A stretch of DNA of 35,647 nucleotides from CAYOLL01 sp964404765 [NCBI: uncultured Gemmatimonadota bacterium] (GCA_964404765.1 CAYOLL010000053.1:1-35647), one strand, 5' to 3'. Numbered from the stretch's first letter, positions 8,801-16,945 are shown. The notes: generated by a model from the sequence alone, not told the origin. Program-made: numbers and translations.

Positions 8801-10462
8801 TTTGTCCGCACCTCGCAGGGTGACGAGGCCATGCGCATTGACTTGCAGGTGATGTGCCGGCCGCCGGCCTGGACGGCCACTGCCACGCAGTACCAATACA
8901 GCATGACCGTGACCGGGGCCATTGCCGGCCTTACCCCGCGTCTGACCACCGTTGTCGGCGCCTTTGTGGGCAGCCAGCCGCGCGGCATGGCCCAGCTTGT
9001 GCGCGAGACCACTTTTAACGACACGCTGTTCTACTTGACGGTTTTCAGCAATGTGCAAAGCGGCGAATCCGTCACCTTGCGCGCCTACGACAGTTGGAAT
9101 TGTCGTGAGCTCGGTCAAGTCTACAACGCCTTCAGTTTTCAGGCTGATAGCAACCTGGGCCGGCCGAATGCGCCGTTTTTGATTAACCCGACGCAGCAAG
9201 TGGCCAAAAGCTACAGCTTTACCAACGGCTGGAACTGGTTCTCGCTGAACATGGCCCTGGCCGATATGGAACTGAATGCGGCCTTTGGCGGCACGGCCTT
9301 TTCGAGCAGCGACCTGATCAAGAGTCAGAGCCAATTCAGTCAATACGTGGCGGGAACAGGTTGGATCGGTAGCCTGGCAACACTGAGCAACAGCGTGATG
9401 TATATGGTCAAATTGGCCAATCCAACGGCCTGGGAATGGGTCGGTTATCCCATCACTCTACCCGCGTCGTCCATCCCATTGGTCAGCGGTTGGAATTGGA
9501 TCGCATATCAGCCGCCAAACGCAATCAATGTCAATACCGCATTGGCTTCGCTGACAAACGCCATGACCGGCGACCTGATCAAGGGGCAGACAACTTTTGC
9601 CCAATTTGTGGCCGGGGCCGGTTGGTTCGGCAGCTTGACCACGCTGCAACCGGGCAGCGGTTATCAGATTAAGGTAATAAATCCAGGGATGCTGACCTAT
9701 CCTACGCCGCCGTCGGCTGCTATAATTGACGAACCGGGTGATGATAAGGAAGCGGCGCGAACTTTAGCCCTTGTGACAGATGATGGGCGGATAAATTTGC
9801 CGTTACAAACAAGCTGGCAATTTGATCCGGCCCAATTCGAACACAACATGACCGTCACGGGCGTCGCTAAATTTGAAGGGCGCGAAGCAACGAGTGATTT
9901 TAGCGTCATCGGCGCATTTGTCGGTGGTGAATGCCGCGGCATAGCCGAGCCGGTCTACATTGAATCATTGCAAAAATCGTTTGTCTTTTTGATGATCTAC
10001 AGCAATCAGGCATCCGGTGAAACGGTCGAATTCCGCTTGCTGAAAAATGGCGAACAGACGGAGTATTTTGCTGATGAAAACGTAAGCTTTCAGTCCAACC
10101 AATCGTTGGGCGGCATTGAGGCGCCTTTTGCCTGGACCTCTGCGCCGCTGGACATAGAAGCGCCGAATGTGGCTGTGCCGACGCACTTTGCCTTGTCGCA
10201 AAACACGCCAAATCCCTTTAGCGCTTTGACAACAATTCAATACGCCTTGCCGACAACGGCAAATGTAGAAATCACCATCTACAACGTGGCCGGACAAAAG
10301 GTGCGGACGCTGGTGAACGGCAAACAAGCCGCCGGTTATCGCAGCGTCAATTGGGACGGCGCAAATGAGGCAGGCGAGCGGTTGCAATCAGGCGTGTATT
10401 TCTATAGGCTGAAGACGGACGCGGGGTTTGAGGAAACGAGGAAGTTGTTGCTGGTTAAATAG
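2840..10462 (+). CDS. Giant secreted multidomain protein: two LamG domains, Ig-like domains, T9SS type A sorting domain
   Basis: 2540 residues. The start at 2840 is chosen over an in-frame ATG at 2795 because AGAGGAGGT (2828-2836) precedes it, a signal peptide begins there (about 1-31, ending ARA), and the upstream ATG lies in the palindrome. Domains in order: a GGMGYST...GYGLGFW-type segment; FN3-like (about 105-180); carboxypeptidase-regulatory-like (about 185-205); LamG-like about 208-430 and 466-690; a long beta-rich region not recognised; a Big_5-like Ig domain (about 1790-1900); two copies each of an MTVTG...GAFVG...RGxA module and a GWNWxxxx...GSLxTL module (about 2010-2420); and a T9SS type A tail (about 2455-2540: LSQNTPNPFS, TIYNVAGQKVRTL, GVYFYRL). 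Export by the type IX system and surface attachment are inferred. It may bind carbohydrate through LamG. Confidence 0.85.
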   Translation: MKLQYKKYLRGRWALWVSMMLALINVSSARAITCPDNTPCSIEMIVSYGGMGYSTTVDNEMTLTIGQTLAGEMGGTTVYGYGLGFWARLLLEPAPPIVTATDGDYPDKIVVGWRQDGLSPAAQEGYKVYREGSLLATVGFTVDEYQDFNILAGQFYKYEVRGINEYGASNPGDDIGFVNPNGVITGKIDTENGRPIADANVTLTPLVGRAMTFDGADDYVTMGDKTGLNFNRTNPYTLEAWFKTSSSDSMAILSKMDASANLTGYDLFMAGGKINAHLINSWSSKAIRVETQSGGYNNGQWHHVAVTYSGNSIASGFLIYVDGASVPITAMNNSLTDTTTNSAAFNIGARDEADNFFVGSIDEVRVWNIVRSADQIKTYKDRTLTGKESGLLGYWQFNEGLSDKVFDLTANNNDGTAKNGPTWTTNMPAVYLVGTTDENGDYMIGGINYGSGTTFTATPSKATEINSYSLLLDGTNDFVEVPHDTLQHPPHSFTLEMWARRTVSGSGEKILAGKYDLDGGALNGYVLRYDDSVNRIEAELGDGNVSYALNGTAWNLNQWYHVALVYSGPDDSLWLYVDGARKSATAPTGLAYGLNPTDSNLRFGASPTGASGFFKGHLDEIRLWKMAHSQPEIAARMNNILSADEVGLVAYWQCNEGSGDMLMDMADDGNIATLPMNGALINTDEAGAATVWSPLSKNAETVVHTFSPETRILTLTPSNTAINNVDFMDQTLIAVTGFVRYNNTRCFAKDVEILVDGVSYIPPVKTDANGYFVAEFEPGTSHILTPFYGDHNFIPANWEIVNIISPVAGLVFKDQTVRALHLDIFGGPEGCKSPIIPSAGKIVVTYQSTPSCFTLTDTLDTGVRLTRTDLPPLNYNITVQHPAPGVAMDGITVSLRDSTNLTRSMAYRKTMQIAVSGLPASACPAGYNSPFGEAMADFPVLKQLDQTYSIDVAAQESYVEFVGGTVCDLDTGMVDIYNYIADNDPTAPDQVPFKDGHLVEPYTFKAGRPNFAGGGLFPYTKTLEVTVRELVANPDTTTNEETPLINGRIGTGLARAYVTGIRKREGGFTTLMQNPILPLYILRDPPGDASFAGIAKETSFSTRYSISFSNGVDASLDFKFGGGTTVSTCGGIGVAVCTMTLDTESSVTVHAADITYEAVTQKEMQITATFAEEFSTLAEEYRVGGGADLYVGFGSNIRITEADELKLTGCNFSIATAIAADSLGIESMYLYTDSYIRNYLLPGLNELLTAFRDSVLAGQTHLAADTLRYFKSVKNWTAIVDTNAALKAKAVQDPARLKHSLSFDSNFGGYTITNTRDTTRAVTYEHTISNAHGVDIETDIKIIFFYVGTNITAMYRHSQTFMGLLDDPIFGSTPGGFDTTTVRTTSVTLADNDPDDFFWVQIYDDGVYGNVYKLVGGATSCPWEPGTLPREGVQLSMTGSTSGGFNEVNIPPDQAAIYTLNLANTGQTFEDWYYNVSVSQDVNPHGAIISINGMDPAAIMGVLILGAFGENTLQMMMTVERGPLAYEYDDLEIGLESGCEVVIWEGKLATTVQCGPGGGEPGPTCAHKFQDLTSFDVHFLRPCSEVKITSPGNDWLVDGNAPSDTVWVNVAGYDRANTDFARLKLQYRPITSARATGQGGPSSIPMSATDTKHQKAALADEMVVTAMDESFISVQAVKPNPQIFESLPANIDRPMLHMARKDGSTYWLPVETPDEAEMRMANDTAEAQSGWITFHTIERTAIPASPNYMLLPWATGDLDDGQYELRAMTECVNLDNPRGYSTLLSGALERRPPQVQGQPQPADGVLSSGDAISVTFNEPVDCMAIAAIDDLELIDTVTGNNVVYDWTCADGQIYFTIAMSNNIYYEGHALRATVSGIADQAGNTITEPIEWEFYVDRNPVRWSGGDITAEQYPDEPQTITRQLVNNGGTVMSFDFTDLAPNPGRLAIQPAGWMTITPDSGVVHPGSAQTITIRFSEAMNGGAYKDTLFVRTSQGDEAMRIDLQVMCRPPAWTATATQYQYSMTVTGAIAGLTPRLTTVVGAFVGSQPRGMAQLVRETTFNDTLFYLTVFSNVQSGESVTLRAYDSWNCRELGQVYNAFSFQADSNLGRPNAPFLINPTQQVAKSYSFTNGWNWFSLNMALADMELNAAFGGTAFSSSDLIKSQSQFSQYVAGTGWIGSLATLSNSVMYMVKLANPTAWEWVGYPITLPASSIPLVSGWNWIAYQPPNAINVNTALASLTNAMTGDLIKGQTTFAQFVAGAGWFGSLTTLQPGSGYQIKVINPGMLTYPTPPSAAIIDEPGDDKEAARTLALVTDDGRINLPLQTSWQFDPAQFEHNMTVTGVAKFEGREATSDFSVIGAFVGGECRGIAEPVYIESLQKSFVFLMIYSNQASGETVEFRLLKNGEQTEYFADENVSFQSNQSLGGIEAPFAWTSAPLDIEAPNVAVPTHFALSQNTPNPFSALTTIQYALPTTANVEITIYNVAGQKVRTLVNGKQAAGYRSVNWDGANEAGERLQSGVYFYRLKTDAGFEETRKLLLVK

Positions 10463-10488
10463 CTCGGCAAAATAAATTTTGCTGCTCC

Positions 10489-10523
10489 AGCCTCTTGATC
10501 TGCGGGTCAAGAGGCTTTTTTTT
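10489..10523 (+). terminator. Rho-independent terminator after the giant surface protein
   Basis: Perfect 10-bp arms AGCCTCTTGA (10489-10498) and TCAAGAGGCT (10507-10516) enclose an 8-nt loop and are followed by eight T (10516-10523). It sits 27 nt past the stop codon of the giant gene on the same strand. Confidence 0.9.
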
Positions 10524-10604
10524 GCATTGGCGCGGAGGCAAAAAAAATCGGTGATTGCCCCAATATTTTTGCCAAAAAAGCAAAGATTTGACTTGTTATA
10601 TAGA

Positions 10605-10754
10605 TACTAAGTGCATTGTAAAATAAGTTTTTATATCTCACGCGAAGGCGCAAAGACGCCAAGAAATACGAAAAGCCTATCTTTCTTTATCTTTAACTTT
10701 GCGCCTTCGCGACTTTGCGTGAGACCTAAAAAAACTTAATTTACAGTGTACTAA
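10605..10754. repeat. About 150-bp foldback repeat with imperfect 45-50-nt arms ('CTCACGCGAAGGCGCAAAG' type)
   Basis: The left arm (about 10605-10655) and right arm (about 10700-10754) are imperfect reverse complements. They share CTAAGTgCAtTGTAAA, AAGTTTTT, TCTCACG and CGAAGGCGCAAAG; the right arm has a small extra block. It has no ORF. The outer end of the right arm overlaps the stop codon of psd. The core resembles a repeat common in environmental bacterial genomes (recalled, not searched). Confidence 0.65.
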
Positions 10755-11647
10755 GCGCTCGTGCCTATGTGTTCGCCGCACAAAACCTGCACCTCGATAC
10801 CATCTGCGGAATCGTGCTGCAAGTCTGCCTCGAAGCAGATACGATTCGGTTCAAATAATAAAACCAGAGTAGATCCGCCAAACTGGAAAAGACCTTTTTC
10901 CTGTCCTTTATTAATCCGCCCGGGTATATAGGTTTGGACAATGCTGCCAACATTAAGCGCGCCGATTTCTAAATAGCCGATGTCGCCAAAATGATCGCTA
11001 TGCAGCAACATTACCATGCGTTTGTTTAGCGCAAACAAATGGGGCAACCGAGCCAGCGCAATTGGATTGACCGAATGATATTGACCCGTAATCAACCTGG
11101 CCGATTCGGCCAGACCACTGTCCGGAAAATGAAAGCGATGATAGTCATACGGCGCAAGTCGCAAAATTAATGCTGCGCCACCGTTAAACTTTTGTGTCAA
11201 AACAGGATCGGCCAATAACTCGCCAAGATTTAAAAAGCCGCCTTTAATCGGCATTTGCATTTTATGGTCGAGTGAGGGAAAAACCAGCAGCTTGCCGTCG
11301 CCGGGCGAGCACAGCGTTTTAGACGAAATATCAAACGGACGGGCTTCCGGTCTAAGTCGGCGGGCAAAAAAAGCATTGAAAGTCGGATAAGCTTCTGGCG
11401 GCAACTCAATTTCGGCTAAATTTAAGTTAAACAGGTGGATAAAATCGGGAATTTTGTGGCGGCTGGCTGGACGATCATACCATCTGCCGCATAATTGCGA
11501 GAGGGTTGGGCCGATCAAAAAAGCATTTAAGAGCCAATAACCTAAAGCGGTTTCATATAGCCAGCGCATGGGCTTTTCGCCCAAAATTTGCTCGACTATT
11601 AAAGTTCCGCCGCGGCGATTACGATAAACAACAGGGGTGGAGGGCAT
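10751..11647 (-). CDS. psd: Phosphatidylserine decarboxylase
   Basis: 298 residues. It makes phosphatidylethanolamine by decarboxylating phosphatidylserine at the inner membrane. Family marks: FFARRLRPEARP (93-104), SPGDGK (114-119), APYDYHRFH (165-173, the usual DYHRxH motif), and GGST at 257-260. By analogy, autocatalytic cleavage before Ser259 creates the pyruvoyl cofactor and the alpha/beta chains. The N-terminus (VYRNRRGGTL..E.I.GE..M.WLY) resembles the longer type II form. The start has no clear ribosome site, so a slightly different start is possible. The gene follows the Cys-rich ORF by 22 nt, suggesting co-transcription. No phosphatidylserine synthase gene is visible nearby. Its stop codon lies in a foldback repeat, so the last residues may have been altered by that insertion. 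Confidence 0.92.
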   Translation of the reverse strand: MPSTPVVYRNRRGGTLIVEQILGEKPMRWLYETALGYWLLNAFLIGPTLSQLCGRWYDRPASRHKIPDFIHLFNLNLAEIELPPEAYPTFNAFFARRLRPEARPFDISSKTLCSPGDGKLLVFPSLDHKMQMPIKGGFLNLGELLADPVLTQKFNGGAALILRLAPYDYHRFHFPDSGLAESARLITGQYHSVNPIALARLPHLFALNKRMVMLLHSDHFGDIGYLEIGALNVGSIVQTYIPGRINKGQEKGLFQFGGSTLVLLFEPNRICFEADLQHDSADGIEVQVLCGEHIGTSA

Positions 11648-11669
11648 TGGCTAAATCGGTGCGATAAGT

Positions 11670-12176
11670 TTAATTGGGAGCTTTCATTGGCTTGTACTTT
11701 AGGCACAATGACTGATTCTGACGCAGAAGCTTTTCCATACTGCGTGCGCAGGATTGATTGAAAAACTCGCACTGGGTCAGTGTAGGCCGCGGCAGTTTTT
11801 TAAATTTATATTCAACACAAAAATGATATTGACAATTGGCACACTGCACCTCCAACAATGCCTGAACACGACGCAACAATTCCGTGCCGCGTTTTATAAG
11901 CAGACAACTTGGACAGTAGATCACGCCGGCTTCAGCATCATAGATGCCGTCGTAAGTCTTAAACCGATCATAGTGCTCAAAAAAATAGCCCAGGGTATCG
12001 ATGCTGGCCGTAACCAATTCGCGGCCTTCATTAAAATCCAGTAGTTGTCGAATAATTCGGCTGCACTGCTCGCAGCGGCCAAAACGAATTGCTGTCATCT
12101 GGTCCAGAATAATTTCTTCAATTAATTGCCGATCAGCCTGATCCAAAATTTCTGATGGGGTAATTTTTGGCGTCAT
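11670..12176 (-). CDS. Cys-rich (zinc-ribbon-like) protein of unknown function
   Basis: 168 residues, family not recognised. Cysteines come in CxxC pairs, C35/C38 (CEQC), C88/C91 (CPSC) and C112/C115 (CANC), plus C120, C136, C143 and C158. This layout suggests one or two structural zinc sites. No signal peptide or membrane segment is seen, so it is probably cytoplasmic. The N-terminal half is acidic and looks helical. It lies 22 nt upstream of psd in the same direction, which implies a shared transcript but says little about function. It could be a nucleic-acid-binding or regulatory zinc protein; nothing here proves that. Confidence 0.7.
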   Translation of the reverse strand: MTPKITPSEILDQADRQLIEEIILDQMTAIRFGRCEQCSRIIRQLLDFNEGRELVTASIDTLGYFFEHYDRFKTYDGIYDAEAGVIYCPSCLLIKRGTELLRRVQALLEVQCANCQYHFCVEYKFKKLPRPTLTQCEFFNQSCARSMEKLLRQNQSLCLKYKPMKAPN

Positions 12177-12266
12177 CTATCCCTACTTTAGCTCAAATTT
12201 TAGATATAAATCCGGGGTATGTTCGGTTTTTTTTAAAGTCTTTTCCGCAGGTTCAGCACCTGTTAC

Positions 12267-12295
12267 AGAATACAGATCAGCATATAAAAAGTCAA
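12267..12295 (-). promoter_or_regulatory. Candidate sigma70-type promoter for the Cys-rich gene and psd
   Basis: On the minus strand, TTGACT (12295-12290) and TATTCT (12272-12267) are 17 nt apart. The site is about 90 nt upstream of the Cys-rich ORF start. The fit to consensus is good for -35 and moderate for -10. FCB bacteria may use other promoter rules. Confidence 0.35.
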
Positions 12296-12324
12296 TGTAA
12301 ATTATATTGGACAAGTGCCGCAAC

Positions 12325-12375
12325 GGAGTAGCAAATTTTAATTTGCCTTCGGACTGTGTAAAATTTGCTACTTCC
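12325..12375. repeat. Hairpin repeat 'GGAGTAGCAAATTTTA'
   Basis: The left arm 12325-12340 pairs with the right arm 12359-12375, with one extra base in the right arm. It abuts the stop codon of the sensor kinase gene. There is no T-run on the minus strand, so it is not a clear rho-independent terminator. A related half-site, GGAGTAGCAAACTT, occurs at 35577-35590. Confidence 0.6.
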
Positions 12376-15300
12376 TCACACCACGACCGCCTTCAACTCC
12401 AAAATAAACGTCGCGCCCTGTCCGTGAACGCTGTCTACCCACAGCCGGCCGTCGTGCAAGTCCACCAATTGTTTGGCAATGGACAGGCCCAGGCCGGTGG
12501 ACGATTCCTGGCCGGTGGGTCGGGCCGATAAGCGCTGGAATTTGCCAAACAATTTCTGTTTGTCATCTTCGGTTAAACCCGGACCTTCGTCTTTTACAGT
12601 CAGGCGGGTCATCAGGCCCAGCCGGTCGTCGTAGCGCAGGCTGATGGCCACCGCTATGGTTTTTTCCGGCGGTGAATATTTGATGGCGTTACTGATCAGA
12701 TTTTCAATGATCTGTTTGACGCGGCCGGGATCGGCTTCGGCCAGACATTTTCCTTCTGGTCCAAGATCGAAATTAATCTGCTGCTGTTTCTTTGCCGCTG
12801 CTAACCGATATAGCTCTATGACCGGTCGAGCGGTTGTGTTTAGATCTATCACCTGTTTTTCCAATAGCAACTGCCCGCTTTCAATCCGCGCCGAATCCAG
12901 CAGGGTTTCAATCATATTCAGCATCCGTTGGGATGAATTAAAAATAGCGCCGGACATTTGGCCGGCCGGCTCATCGGGCGCCATTATGCTTTGAATAACT
13001 TCGGCCAGACCCATAATGACCGTCAGCGGGCTTTTTAGATCATGGGCGGCCATGCGCAGTAGCTGGCTTTTCAGCTCGTTGGCTTCGCGCAGGACATGAT
13101 TGGTGCGCGTCAATTTGCTTAAGGTCAATAAGGTACGGACACGGGCCAGCAGCTCATTTTTATCAAACGGTTTGGGCAGATAATCGTTGGCCCCCGCTTC
13201 AAAACCGGCAATCAGATCGCTGACAAAATTTTTGACGGTCAGCAGCATGATTGGCAACTCTACCAGCGATTGATCCTCGCGAATCCGCCGGCAGACCTCG
13301 TAGCCGGACATTTTCGGCATCATCACGTCCAAAATGATCAGATCAAAATTTCTTTGCTGCTGAATCAAATGAATTGCCTCCGGTCCGCTGGTAGCCAATG
13401 TTACCCGATAATCTTGCACGACCAGATAGTTTTTGAGAACTTGCAAATTGATTGGCTCGTCATCCACAATCAGGATATGAAAGTGAATGCCGCCGGAGTT
13501 GGTTTGGGGCTCTGCCGGAATGGATTGTGGCTGGACTTTCGAGATCGGGCGACTGACCTGATCGGTCAGGATGTGCACCGCGGCTTCCGGTTGCGTCTCC
13601 TGACTGACAGGCAAGGTAAAGTAGAATTTTGAACCGGCGCCCGGTTGAGATTCTACCCAAATCCGGCCGCCGTGCAACTCCACCAACTGTTTTGTGACCG
13701 ACAAACCCAAACCCGCGCCGCCATATTCACGGGCAATTGAGGCATCAGCCTGCTCAAAGGATTCAAAAATCCGCCCCTGCTTTTCGACGGGGATACCGAT
13801 GCCGGTATCGGCAACACAGATAACTAATTCGCTGTGGTTTTCGGTCGGCAAGGCCGGCGTTGCGCCTACGGTTATGCTGCCGGAGTCTGTAAATTTGATA
13901 GCGTTGTTGATCAGATTAAACAAAACTTGTTGGATACGATTTTCATCCGCGTGAACCAACGGCGCTTTGGGATCAATTTGGTTGATCAGCGTGATCGGCC
14001 GCGAGCCGATTTGCAAGCCGCTCAAGGTCATGACAACGTCGGTCAGGGCGGCCAGGTCAAGCGATTTACGCTGTAGATGAAGGCGGCGATTTTTTAACTG
14101 GGAATAGTCCAAAATATCGTTGACTAAGCTATACAAAAGTCGCCCGCTGTACGAGATCATCGCCAGATTACGCTTGGTTTCATCGGACAGCGCGCCGGTA
14201 GCGCCATCGATCAGCGACTCGGCAATGCCGATGATGCCGTTGAGTGGTGTGCGTAATTCGTGGGTCGTATTGGCCAGAATTTCGTCTTTATAGCGCCCGA
14301 CTTCTTCTAAATGTGTGTTTGCTTTTTCTAAACGCTCGGAAATTAGCTTTTGCTTTTCCAACGCAGCGCGGTGATGGCGGGCGTGATAGGCGGCATAGCT
14401 CTTCAGCGTGGCGACAAACAGACCGGCAAAAATGAGCAGCGCAAGGCTATAAAACCAACCGGTACGATACCAGGGCGGGTGAATGATAAAGCGATAGACG
14501 GATTCGCGGCTTTCGTGCCCGAAAATATTACAGCCCTTGACCCGGAAGGTGTAGTTGCCCTCGCTGAGATTAGTGTACTCCTGCGTCGTTTGGTTGGTCC
14601 ATTCGGTCCAGTTATCGTCAAATCCTTCCAGCCGGCATTGATAGCGATTTTGCGATTCATCGTTATAATTAGGCAGGGCAAAGCTGAAACGCAGGCGATT
14701 CTGACGATACGGCAGCTCGATCGCTTCGGCTTCGATGATGGCTGGAGCCGATATGTCCGCGCTGTCGGCCGCGACATCCCCCGGACTCTCTTGTGCAGGC
14801 GATAACGCATTCGCGGGAGTCAATTGGCAGCCGCCGAAAATTAGCCCGTTTTTACCCGTGGTGACGCTGCGGATCAGTACCGGATGCGCCAGTGTATAGT
14901 CCATTGCCGCTGTGCCGTCGTAATGGATCAGGCCATTGGTGCTGCCAAACCAGATTTCGCCGCGCCGGGCCGGGTAAGCCGTGCCGAAATCGTCACGGAA
15001 GATGGTCGTAATCGTGCCAAAATCGGCCAGGCGGCGAAAGGGGCGATATTCCCAACGATAGGACCCGTCGGTTTGTCGCACAGCCACGCCGGCCTCATCA
15101 TCGGCGTACAGCCAGATATTACCCTGCGTATCACCATAAGCACAGTTGATCTTTTTGGGAATATGACCGGATTTTTCCTGAAAAATCCGATTAAAATCTG
15201 TATCGGGCGCAAAGCTTTTTTCTTTGGGATCAAAGCGGTAAATTCCGGCCTCTGTCGCAATAATATCTTTATAACGGGCGGGATAGATAATATTATTTTG

Positions 15301-16881
15301 ACTGTCAGGCAAGCCGTTGACGGTCGTATAGCGCTCAATATTCGGCTGAACAAGTAACCGGCTGTCGTTGGCCAGCCGAATTAGCCCGTCTGTAAATGTG
15401 CCAAGCCATAAATAGCCGTCCGCGCTTTCGGTAATCGTCAAAACTTTGGCGTCTAAGCCTGGCGCCTGGCCGATTTCCTGCCACTGACCGTTGCGCTGCT
15501 GCAAAACAGCCAGTCCGCCCAGAAGACCCAAAAAAACCTGACTGCTGTCGGTTGCAGAACCGTGCAGCGTGTAGGCATGAACCGGATAATTTTTGATACG
15601 TCTGGCCTGACCGCCTGCAATTTCGAACACCCCATCACCGGTGGCCGCCAGCAGCGACGCGCCGACCGGCAGCAGTGACCAGGCAATATTACGGATGCCC
15701 TCTACCGGGGTAAACTGCGGCAAAAAACCGGTGGCCTGATTTTGCTGAAGGCGAAAAATACCCTGACGTGTGGCGACATAAAGATCGCCCTGATGTCGCA
15801 CCACGTCGTTGATCGTGCCTTTTAAACCCAAGCGCTCGTCAAACAGGCTCAGCGGGGTGCCGATTTCAACACGGCTGACACCTTTATCCAAGGCCAGCCA
15901 CAATCCGCCTTGCGTATCCGCGTAGATATGGCGCACGGCGTCGTTTTGCAGACCAATGACTTTGGTCAGATGATAACGCAATTGACCCTGATGATCCAGG
16001 ACGATCAAGCCCTCCTGACGCGTGGCAATCGCCAGATCACCATTTGGCAAAACGATTCCATAGGCCATCTGCCCGGCAATCAGCATGGCATCCACTGCAG
16101 TAGGAAAAGGCTTAGCGCGTTGGCCGTCATACAAGACCAAGCCCAGATTGCGCACTCCGATTAGCAGACCTTGTACGCCTTTACCCAACAGAGAATTGAC
16201 ACTGTCATAAGGCAGAATAAAATCAATCCGCTCATTGGCAAAAAAATTGCCGCCCGGCACCGTCTGCAGCGAGCCGTCCCGATAGATCATTAAACCCAGA
16301 CTATCCTGCCGGACGTAGAGTTGATCGCGAACCAGAAAGGTACGCTGAAAGCGTGTTGTGGCTGGAATAACACGCAAGCTGTTTTCGGATGGCAGGCAGT
16401 CGGGTTTTGTTGACGGCGTGTACTGAAAAAGGTATTTATCCGTTTCAAAAAAGATGCCATTGCTTGTCGGCAACACTTGCCAGACATCCGTAAATGCCTG
16501 CATCGGCTCCGGTATTTTTGAACGCAGCGAGATAAAACGGATTTGGCCCAGCGAATCCGGTGTTAGGTAGCCAAAATTGCCGTGCCCGCCTACGTAGACC
16601 CGCCCGTCTGCGGCGCAGGCCAGATGGCGCATTGTGGAATTGCCGCTGGTGGGAATCGTCCGCCAATTGACCCCGTCATATTCCAGAATACCGGTATGGT
16701 TGGCTACATAGGTCACGCCGCGCCGGTCTTGGGTCACAGCCCAGTTGATAAAATGACCGCCGTACTCTTTGGGCGTGTAGTTGCGAATATAGGGAATGCC
16801 TTTTTCGGCTCTGCCGCTGCCAGTTAAAAGCAGCCAAAACAGGCTAATTGAATAGATGGCGCGTGAGGATATTTTTAGCAT
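12376..16881 (-). CDS. Hybrid sensor histidine kinase: periplasmic propeller, Y_Y_Y, HisKA-HATPase, REC, second HisKA-HATPase
   Basis: 1501 residues. The start at 16881 (MLKISS) is preferred over an in-frame start at 16959. A signal peptide begins there (ending GRA), and the longer frame would be read through the terminator hairpin at 16911-16945. Order: periplasmic propeller repeats (about 30-720), Y_Y_Y domain (about 730-800), one membrane helix (about 810-832), coiled coil, HisKA with HELRTPL (His874), HATPase, REC with LDVMMPK (Asp1185), then a second HisKA with AHDLKSPL (His1280) and HATPase (DxGxGL-type and GLGLSIAKQLV motifs). The C-terminus ends with the second ATPase; there is no AraC-type output domain as in classical hybrid two-component systems. 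It probably senses an extracellular ligand and signals to a separate regulator or through the second kinase. Confidence 0.88.
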   Translation of the reverse strand: MLKISSRAIYSISLFWLLLTGSGRAEKGIPYIRNYTPKEYGGHFINWAVTQDRRGVTYVANHTGILEYDGVNWRTIPTSGNSTMRHLACAADGRVYVGGHGNFGYLTPDSLGQIRFISLRSKIPEPMQAFTDVWQVLPTSNGIFFETDKYLFQYTPSTKPDCLPSENSLRVIPATTRFQRTFLVRDQLYVRQDSLGLMIYRDGSLQTVPGGNFFANERIDFILPYDSVNSLLGKGVQGLLIGVRNLGLVLYDGQRAKPFPTAVDAMLIAGQMAYGIVLPNGDLAIATRQEGLIVLDHQGQLRYHLTKVIGLQNDAVRHIYADTQGGLWLALDKGVSRVEIGTPLSLFDERLGLKGTINDVVRHQGDLYVATRQGIFRLQQNQATGFLPQFTPVEGIRNIAWSLLPVGASLLAATGDGVFEIAGGQARRIKNYPVHAYTLHGSATDSSQVFLGLLGGLAVLQQRNGQWQEIGQAPGLDAKVLTITESADGYLWLGTFTDGLIRLANDSRLLVQPNIERYTTVNGLPDSQNNIIYPARYKDIIATEAGIYRFDPKEKSFAPDTDFNRIFQEKSGHIPKKINCAYGDTQGNIWLYADDEAGVAVRQTDGSYRWEYRPFRRLADFGTITTIFRDDFGTAYPARRGEIWFGSTNGLIHYDGTAAMDYTLAHPVLIRSVTTGKNGLIFGGCQLTPANALSPAQESPGDVAADSADISAPAIIEAEAIELPYRQNRLRFSFALPNYNDESQNRYQCRLEGFDDNWTEWTNQTTQEYTNLSEGNYTFRVKGCNIFGHESRESVYRFIIHPPWYRTGWFYSLALLIFAGLFVATLKSYAAYHARHHRAALEKQKLISERLEKANTHLEEVGRYKDEILANTTHELRTPLNGIIGIAESLIDGATGALSDETKRNLAMISYSGRLLYSLVNDILDYSQLKNRRLHLQRKSLDLAALTDVVMTLSGLQIGSRPITLINQIDPKAPLVHADENRIQQVLFNLINNAIKFTDSGSITVGATPALPTENHSELVICVADTGIGIPVEKQGRIFESFEQADASIAREYGGAGLGLSVTKQLVELHGGRIWVESQPGAGSKFYFTLPVSQETQPEAAVHILTDQVSRPISKVQPQSIPAEPQTNSGGIHFHILIVDDEPINLQVLKNYLVVQDYRVTLATSGPEAIHLIQQQRNFDLIILDVMMPKMSGYEVCRRIREDQSLVELPIMLLTVKNFVSDLIAGFEAGANDYLPKPFDKNELLARVRTLLTLSKLTRTNHVLREANELKSQLLRMAAHDLKSPLTVIMGLAEVIQSIMAPDEPAGQMSGAIFNSSQRMLNMIETLLDSARIESGQLLLEKQVIDLNTTARPVIELYRLAAAKKQQQINFDLGPEGKCLAEADPGRVKQIIENLISNAIKYSPPEKTIAVAISLRYDDRLGLMTRLTVKDEGPGLTEDDKQKLFGKFQRLSARPTGQESSTGLGLSIAKQLVDLHDGRLWVDSVHGQGATFILELKAVVV

Positions 16882-16910
16882 GTGATCGTTTTGAAAGAGT
16901 CGTTTAAGGT

Positions 16911-16945
16911 CAAAAAGAAAGCCCGTAAGTATATGCATTACGGGC
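16911..16945 (-). terminator. Rho-independent terminator after the di-haem peroxidase gene
   Basis: Read on the minus strand, an 8-bp stem GCCCGTAA/TTACGGGC with a 9-nt loop (16945-16921) is followed by TTTCTTTTTG. It lies about 50 nt past the peroxidase stop codon and before the chosen sensor kinase start, so the two genes are probably separate transcription units. Confidence 0.7.
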
